Part shown: one piece after another, positions 60,697 to 64,000 of the stretch
Layout of the letters: each line of letters opens with the position of its first letter
Numbering within the stretch: the stretch's first letter is position 1
Origin: Pseudomonas fluorescens
GTDB lineage: Bacteria; Pseudomonadota; Gammaproteobacteria; Pseudomonadales; Pseudomonadaceae
Direction: 5' to 3'
Assembly (NCBI RefSeq): GCF_902497745.1
Contig: NZ_CABVHJ010000029.1
Span: 1-64,000 of the forward strand
Length of the DNA: 64,000 nt
Program-made: the position numbers and the translations under genes
The notes under the pieces: model-generated
What the model saw: the letters and a program-made list of their open reading frames with translations, nothing else
The model's database searches: none
What the model was told of the DNA's origin: nothing

Positions 60697-61752
60697 ATGC
60701 ACGGTTCAATCACACAGTTCGCCCGTCATTGCCTCGCCGGTGCGTTGCTTTCGGCCGTGGCGCTGAGCGCTCAGGCCAAAGCCTTGCCCGGCGCACCCGC
60801 ACCGTTCGATAAAGGTCAGGTGCAGATCGCGCTGGTGGGTTACTTGTTCTCCGGGGACTTCCCCGAGGCGTACTTGCGCGGCGTCGAAAAGCAGACCGAA
60901 GCACTGGGTGCCCACCTGCGCGTATTCGATGCCCGGCAGCAGGCGGCGAGTCAGGGCGAGATGATCGATCAGGCGATCGATCTGGGCGTCGACGGCATCA
61001 TCGTCCAGCTCGGCCTGGCCGAAACCCTTAAAGCACCAATTGATCGCGCTATCGCCAAAGGCATCAAGGTCGTCGCTTTCGATGTCGATCTGAACACGCC
61101 GCAAGTGACCCAGGTCGAGCAGGATCACCATGCGCTGGCGCGTCTTGCGTTGGATCAAGCCGTTAAGGACAACGGCACGAAGTTCGATGCCGGCTACGTG
61201 TACATCAGCGGTTTTACGCCGATGGAGCGCCGCGACGAGATCTGGAGTCAGGTCAAGAAAGCCAATCCGGGGATCGTCGAGAAGGCACGCTTTGGCACGC
61301 TGAATCCGCCGATCGCCAATTCGGTGGCGGATCAGGCCAGCGCCGTGCTTCGAGCCAATCCAGGCATCAGCGTGATTTTTGCGCCGTTCGATGAGTTTGC
61401 CAAAGGCGCGAAAATCGCCGTGGATGAGGCGGGTCTGACGAGCAAGGTGAAGATCTACAGCGCCGATATTTCCACTGCCGATATTCAGATCATGAAAGAG
61501 CCGGACAGCGCCTGGGCGGCGACGGCGGCGGTCAATCCGCAAGTGGCCGGGGCAATCAGCGTGCGCAGTCTGGCGATGTTGATTGCCGGGGAAAATCCGG
61601 GGCATCAGGTGTTGGTGCCGCCGACACTGATTACCCGTCAGCAGTTGCTGGATCTGGACGTGAAAAACGTGCGTGACCTGGCGCAGAAGCTTCCGGCTTT
61701 CGGCGACACCGCGAATGTCGCACGGGCGCCGTGGATTCCGGTGGCCAACTAG
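60697..61752 (+). CDS. Ribose-type (RbsB-like) periplasmic substrate-binding protein
   Basis: The 351-residue protein has a signal peptide (MHGSITQFARHCLAG to SAQA) and a periplasmic-binding-protein type 1 fold: GQVQIALVGYLFSGDFPEAYLRG, AIDLGVDGIIVQLG and IVVAFD-like AFDVDLNTPQVTQ. CUT2 proteins bind pentoses, autoinducer-2 or other small polyols, and the ligand here is not evident. The ATG at 60697 has AAGGA eight bases upstream. It is the last gene of the oxygenase/two-transporter operon. Confidence 0.9.
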   Translation: MHGSITQFARHCLAGALLSAVALSAQAKALPGAPAPFDKGQVQIALVGYLFSGDFPEAYLRGVEKQTEALGAHLRVFDARQQAASQGEMIDQAIDLGVDGIIVQLGLAETLKAPIDRAIAKGIKVVAFDVDLNTPQVTQVEQDHHALARLALDQAVKDNGTKFDAGYVYISGFTPMERRDEIWSQVKKANPGIVEKARFGTLNPPIANSVADQASAVLRANPGISVIFAPFDEFAKGAKIAVDEAGLTSKVKIYSADISTADIQIMKEPDSAWAATAAVNPQVAGAISVRSLAMLIAGENPGHQVLVPPTLITRQQLLDLDVKNVRDLAQKLPAFGDTANVARAPWIPVAN

Positions 61753-61775
61753 AACATTTGCCACGACATGGCCCA

Positions 61776-61865
61776 TGTGGGAGCGAGCTTGCTCGCGAAG
61801 AGGCCCGTTCAGTCGATATCTCTGTTGACTGACCCACCGCTTTCGCGAGCAAGCTCGCTCCCACA
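61776..61865. repeat. REP pair (BIME)
   Basis: TGTGGGAGCGAGCTTGCTCG with its inverted copy about 45 bases on. It separates the ABC operon from the molybdopterin oxidoreductase gene. Confidence 0.92.
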
Positions 61866-61910
61866 GGGGTAACGCGTAGTTGCGGAAACTGAGGGAGTTC
61901 TGGAGCTTAC

Positions 61911-62576
61911 ATGCACAACAAAGCTGACCGCTTACGCAAAAGCCGTTCCCCGCAAGCCGATCCGGCGTTCGGCAATCGACTGCCCCCAGGCCAAGTGCTG
62001 ACGGAGCGATTCCCAATTCTCCATGAAGGCGAAGTACCGGAATATGACCTCGCCAACTGGTCGCTGCGCCTGTCCGGCACGCTCGCCCAGCCGATCGAAC
62101 TACGTTACGCCGATCTGCTGGCACTGCCACAGCGGCAACTGCGTTGTGACATCCATTGCGTGACACGCTGGTCGAAGTTCGACACCGAGTGGAGTGGGGT
62201 GCATCTGCAGGATTTGTTGCAGGCGTTCGATATCCAGCCGACATCAGCGTTCGTCATGGCTCATGCCGACCCCGATTACCAGACCAACTTGCGACTCGAT
62301 GATCTGTTACACCCCGACAGTTTGTTGGCCACCCACTACGCCGGGCAGCCGTTGACTGCGCAACATGGCTGGCCACTGCGGCTGGTGGTGGCGGGGCGGT
62401 ATTTCTGGAAGAGCGCCAAATGGTTGCGCGGGCTGGAGTTTGTCGATCAGGAACAACCGGGGTTCTGGGAGCAGAACGGCTTTCATCTGCACGCCGATCC
62501 GTTTGCCGAGCAGCGATTCAGTGGGGATGAACTGGATATCGCTGTGGATGCCTGGCTGGAGAAAGAGTTCGATTAA
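61911..62576 (+). CDS. Sulfite-oxidase-like molybdopterin-dependent oxidoreductase
   Basis: The 221-residue protein is a single Moco-binding domain of the sulfite oxidase family (YuiH-like). Cys83 in CDIHCVTRWSK is the expected molybdenum ligand. Further family stretches are WSGVHLQDLL, HGWPLRLVVAGRYFWKSAKWLRGLEF and FWEQNGFH. It has no Tat signal peptide and no dimerisation or heme domain, so it is probably cytoplasmic. Electron acceptor and substrate are unknown. The gene is flanked on both sides by REP pairs. Confidence 0.88.
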   Translation: MHNKADRLRKSRSPQADPAFGNRLPPGQVLTERFPILHEGEVPEYDLANWSLRLSGTLAQPIELRYADLLALPQRQLRCDIHCVTRWSKFDTEWSGVHLQDLLQAFDIQPTSAFVMAHADPDYQTNLRLDDLLHPDSLLATHYAGQPLTAQHGWPLRLVVAGRYFWKSAKWLRGLEFVDQEQPGFWEQNGFHLHADPFAEQRFSGDELDIAVDAWLEKEFD

Positions 62577-62620
62577 GTTTTCTGGACGCAGCCTGTTCAC
62601 ACCTTGGAATACGATCAACC

Positions 62621-62709
62621 TGTGGGAGCGAGCTTGCTCGCGAAGGGGCCCTTTCAGTGACCTCTCCGTTGACTGGTCGACCGCATTCGCGAGCAAGCTC
62701 GCTCCCACA
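62621..62709. repeat. REP pair (BIME)
   Basis: TGTGGGAGCGAGCTTGCTCG with its inverted copy, 45 bases after the molybdopterin gene stop. It probably forms the 3' end of that transcript. Confidence 0.92.
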
Positions 62710-63029
62710 GGGGATGTGTATTTACATAGAAACTTAATTGCTGATTAGTTGGTTCAGGTGTTGGCTCAGCAACACTTTTGCTGAACTAAGAACAATCCTT
62801 TAGAGCGATCTAACCTAAGTGTTATTGGTTCTTTTACGGCCCGCAGCCGCTCGTCTAGCATCGGCTTTCAAGGGGAAATGACTCACGCTGGGGAAACTGC
62901 AACTCACCGTAAAAAACCTTCACTGCCTTCCAGAAATCCAAAACTACAGCAGACATTGCCGCGCATTGCTTGCCGCACTTTTATTGTCGGCAACGGCCGG
63001 GTATTAACTGCGATTCAAGGAGCTGTTAT
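62710..63029. other. Upstream region of the TonB receptor gene, no gene seen
   Basis: About 320 bases, AT-rich in the first half, leading to the ribosome site AAGGAG at 63017. An imperfect inverted pair, AAGAACAAT near 62787 and ATTGGTTCTT near 62825, lies in a plausible promoter position. Short frames here have no family features. I see no Fur-box-like palindrome. Confidence 0.6.
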
Positions 63030-64000
63030 ATGCATTACCGTTCCCGTTCATTACTGGCGGCTGCTGTCGCGTGCGCCATCTGGCAACTTCCGGCCAATGC
63101 CGAAGAAACTTCCGCCAGCGCCGACAGCGAATCCCGACTTGGCACCGTGTTGGTCACCGGCACCCGTGGCACTTCACGCACCGTGCTCGATTCGCCGGTG
63201 CCAGTCGATGTGCTCACCGCCGAAGACCTCAAATCCGCCGGCGCTGCTGATGGTGAATTGGGCGCAGCGTTGCAGACGCTGTTGCCGTCCTTCAGTCTGC
63301 CGCGCCAATCCAACTCCGGCGGCGCCGACCATGTGCGTGCCGCGCAACTGCGCGGCATGAGCCCGGATCAGGTGTTGGTGCTGGTCAACGGCAAGCGCCG
63401 CCACACGTCAGCGGTGGTTAATGACTCCTCTAAAATCGGTCGTGGCACCGCGCCGGTCGACTTCAACTCGATCCCGCTCAGCGCGATCAAACGCATTGAA
63501 GTGCTGCGTGACGGCGCCGGTGCGCAGTACGGCTCCGATGCGATTGCCGGGGTGATCAACATCATTCTCGATGACGCGCCCGAGGGCGGCGAAGTGTCGA
63601 CCAGTTATGGCGCTTATCACACCCGTCAGGACGCCATCGATAAGACCACCACTGACGGCCAGAACAGCGTGACCACGGCGAAGATCGGCACGCGCCTCGG
63701 CGAGGAGGGCGGGTTTATCCGCGGTGGCACCGAATACAAGGACCGCAACCCGACCAACCGCGCCGGTTTTGACGGTTTTGCCGACAGCCCCGGTCAGCGC
63801 AACTATGTGATGGGCGACGGCGTCGCGCGGGACGTCAACCTCTGGTTCAACAGCGAACTGCCGCTGGCCGGCGGCAAAGCCTACAGTTTCGGCACCTATA
63901 ACCAGCGTCACACCACCGGCGCCGAGTTCTATCGTTACCCGTACGAACAGCCGCAGTTCTACCCCAACGGCTACTTGCCGCAATCGCTCGGTGACAACAG
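63030..64000 (+). CDS. TonB-dependent outer-membrane receptor (3' end beyond window)
   Basis: The frame is open from ATG 63030 to the window edge, about 323 codons. The signal peptide is MHYRSRSLLAAAVACAIW to PANA. A TonB-box-like stretch follows (LGTVLVTGTRG), then the plug domain with LRGMSPDQVLVLVNGKRRH, IKRIEVLRDGAGAQYGSDAIAGVINIIL, and the first barrel strands. The NGKRRHTSAVVN form is typical of receptors for diverse substrates rather than classical ferric siderophores. AAGGAG lies eight bases before the start. Confidence 0.92.
   Translation, partial: MHYRSRSLLAAAVACAIWQLPANAEETSASADSESRLGTVLVTGTRGTSRTVLDSPVPVDVLTAEDLKSAGAADGELGAALQTLLPSFSLPRQSNSGGADHVRAAQLRGMSPDQVLVLVNGKRRHTSAVVNDSSKIGRGTAPVDFNSIPLSAIKRIEVLRDGAGAQYGSDAIAGVINIILDDAPEGGEVSTSYGAYHTRQDAIDKTTTDGQNSVTTAKIGTRLGEEGGFIRGGTEYKDRNPTNRAGFDGFADSPGQRNYVMGDGVARDVNLWFNSELPLAGGKAYSFGTYNQRHTTGAEFYRYPYEQPQFYPNGYLPQSLGDN

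Overview
The window reads as chromosomal DNA of a fluorescent Pseudomonas (P. fluorescens group). The evidence is the GC-rich codon use, four paired REP elements of the GTGGGAGCGAGCTTGCTCGCGAA type, a D-galactose dehydrogenase that I recognise as the P. fluorescens enzyme, and a typical pseudomonad ben-cat region. I saw no rRNA, tRNA, CRISPR array, prophage or transposase.

Layout. 1-12 kb: LuxR-type regulator, two dCache-GGDEF diguanylate cyclases, a YcaC-like isochorismatase, a hydrolase, an MFS exporter, a three-PAS hybrid histidine kinase and an FeS-type photolyase with a light-response-like operator. 12-15 kb: ene-reductase, DJ-1/PfpI protein and TetR regulator sharing three copies of one operator. 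15-18 kb: siderophore receptor, then an 836-bp repeat element holding five 158-bp tandem units. 18-23.5 kb: an orphan catabolic operon (ACS-type MFS, FAH hydrolase, SDR, 2-hydroxyacid dehydrogenase) with a divergent AraC regulator. 23.7-31 kb: redox and xenobiotic genes (MDR reductase, SDRs, second ene-reductase, TetR, a second near-identical isochorismatase, LysR, DsbA-like protein, tautomerase) and a previously easy-to-miss hydrolase remnant. 31-36 kb: TrmK, zinc alcohol dehydrogenase, galactose dehydrogenase, HSL-type esterase with a divergent LysR.

36-43 kb is a trans-4-hydroxy-L-proline catabolic operon: permease, 2-epimerase, pyrroline-hydroxycarboxylate deaminase, ketoglutarate-semialdehyde dehydrogenase and D-hydroxyproline dehydrogenase, with a divergent PAS-AraC regulator. 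Together they would convert hydroxyproline to 2-oxoglutarate. 47-54 kb is benR-benABCD-catBCA, which takes benzoate through catechol and cis,cis-muconate to 3-oxoadipate enol-lactone; two XylS/BenR half-sites sit in front of benA. 54.7-61.8 kb is an unusual operon joining an isopenicillin-N-synthase-like oxygenase, a methionine-type ABC importer and a ribose-type ABC importer. A molybdopterin oxidoreductase and the start of a TonB receptor close the window.

The least explained stretch is 46.0-46.9 kb. It holds a 32-codon gene for a strongly amphipathic peptide whose Shine-Dalgarno lies inside a hairpin, its own UUCG-capped terminator, and a 19-bp direct repeat. I give it as the best candidate for an undescribed system. 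Functions below come from motifs and family knowledge only; no database search was possible.
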